NCBI GenBank assembly: GCA_028279555.1
Contig: JANQNO010000005.1
Coordinates: 788,278 to 852,277, forward strand
DNA length: 64,000 nucleotides
Source: Sphingorhabdus sp.
GTDB taxonomy: Bacteria; Pseudomonadota; Alphaproteobacteria; Sphingomonadales; Sphingomonadaceae
Direction of reading: 5' to 3'
In this document: piece after piece, positions 63,848-64,000 of the stretch
Layout of the letters: each line of letters begins with the position of its first letter
Position numbering within the stretch: position 1 is the stretch's first letter
Made by a program: the position numbers and the translations under genes
The notes under the pieces: model-generated
Seen by the model: only the letters and a program-made list of their open reading frames with translations
Database searches by the model: none
What the model was told of the DNA's origin: nothing

Positions 63848-64000
63848 GTGCTATTGGACGAGCGAGTGACGAAGGCATGGGCCAAATTGGTCAAGTCCTT
63901 TGGATGGCCCGATGCGGGCGAACTGCTGCGTCAAAGCGCCTCGACGGGGGTTGGCCCCGCCATCGGCGCTTCTCCTGCCATTTCATCCCGCATCGAGGCC
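63848..64000 (+). CDS. Start of a gene cut by the window end
   Basis: A GTG at 63848 with AAGGAG 7 bases upstream opens a frame that runs to the last base (51 codons). A GTG at 63845 is in the same frame. It begins VLLDERVTKAWAKLVKSFGW and includes LLRQSASTGVGPAIGASPAI. I cannot name it from this part; length and function are unknown. Confidence 0.55.
   Translation, partial: MLLDERVTKAWAKLVKSFGWPDAGELLRQSASTGVGPAIGASPAISSRIEA

Overview
This 64 kb window reads as a chromosomal segment of an alphaproteobacterium, most likely of the order Sphingomonadales. Signs of this are moderately high G+C with GTG and TTG starts, the GcrA cell-cycle regulator, a Ros/MucR zinc-finger regulator, a Tad pilus locus with CpaE/TadZ, a TonB-dependent receptor, and the conserved order nfu-tsaB-rimI-mucR-fur-acyltransferase-miaB-phoH-ybeY-corC. 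It holds about 71 protein genes and two tRNAs (Tyr, Thr). There is no rRNA operon, CRISPR array, recognisable insertion sequence or prophage. The assignment rests on gene content only.

Layout. 0-9 kb: tRNA-Tyr, RlmB, a charged lipoprotein, an AlkA-type DNA glycosylase, a secreted NCxHF-type protein, short-chain dehydrogenases, pterin dehydratase, CcmA-CcmB and the start of the nfu-tsaB-rimI run. 9-15 kb: MucR, Fur, an acyltransferase and the tRNA/rRNA maturation operon miaB-phoH-ybeY-corC. 15-31 kb: a tail-anchored CBS protein behind an 18-bp palindrome, a glycosyltransferase, a GxxExxY nuclease-fold gene inside a 22-bp inverted repeat, RarA, a serine hydrolase, a membrane channel with a histone-H1-like tail, tRNA-Thr, IspH, homoserine kinase and RNase HI. 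31-39 kb: a Tad/Cpa locus (cpaABCDE, tadB, tadC) followed by a secreted legumain-type peptidase. It lacks both the CpaF/TadA motor ATPase and a Flp pilin.

39-45 kb is a minus-strand tyrosine-degradation block (HPPD, VOC protein, MarR, TonB receptor, maleylacetoacetate isomerase, ABC-2 permease) with a clear operator-like palindrome in front of hppD. 45-49 kb: gcrA, parE and a class-A-lactamase-like lipoprotein. 49-55.5 kb: a tight minus-strand run of AI-2E permease, recO, leuB, a threonine-dehydratase-like enzyme, metZ, apaG and a LysR regulator. 55.5-64 kb: two unknown proteins, a 507-base gap holding nested hairpins, an ABM-like/DUF2975/XRE module, sdhC-sdhD-sdhA without sdhB, a soluble globin-coupled methyl-accepting transducer, a short-chain dehydrogenase, and the start of a further gene cut by the window end.

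The most unusual items are the inverted-repeat-bounded GxxExxY cassette (18294-18802), the motor-less Tad locus with its adjacent peptidase, the channel with a basic tail, the nested-hairpin intergenic element (57200-57276), and the split of normally contiguous sets (sdhB, ccmC, lnt and cpaF are absent from their usual places). All family calls are from motif recognition by eye; no database search was run.
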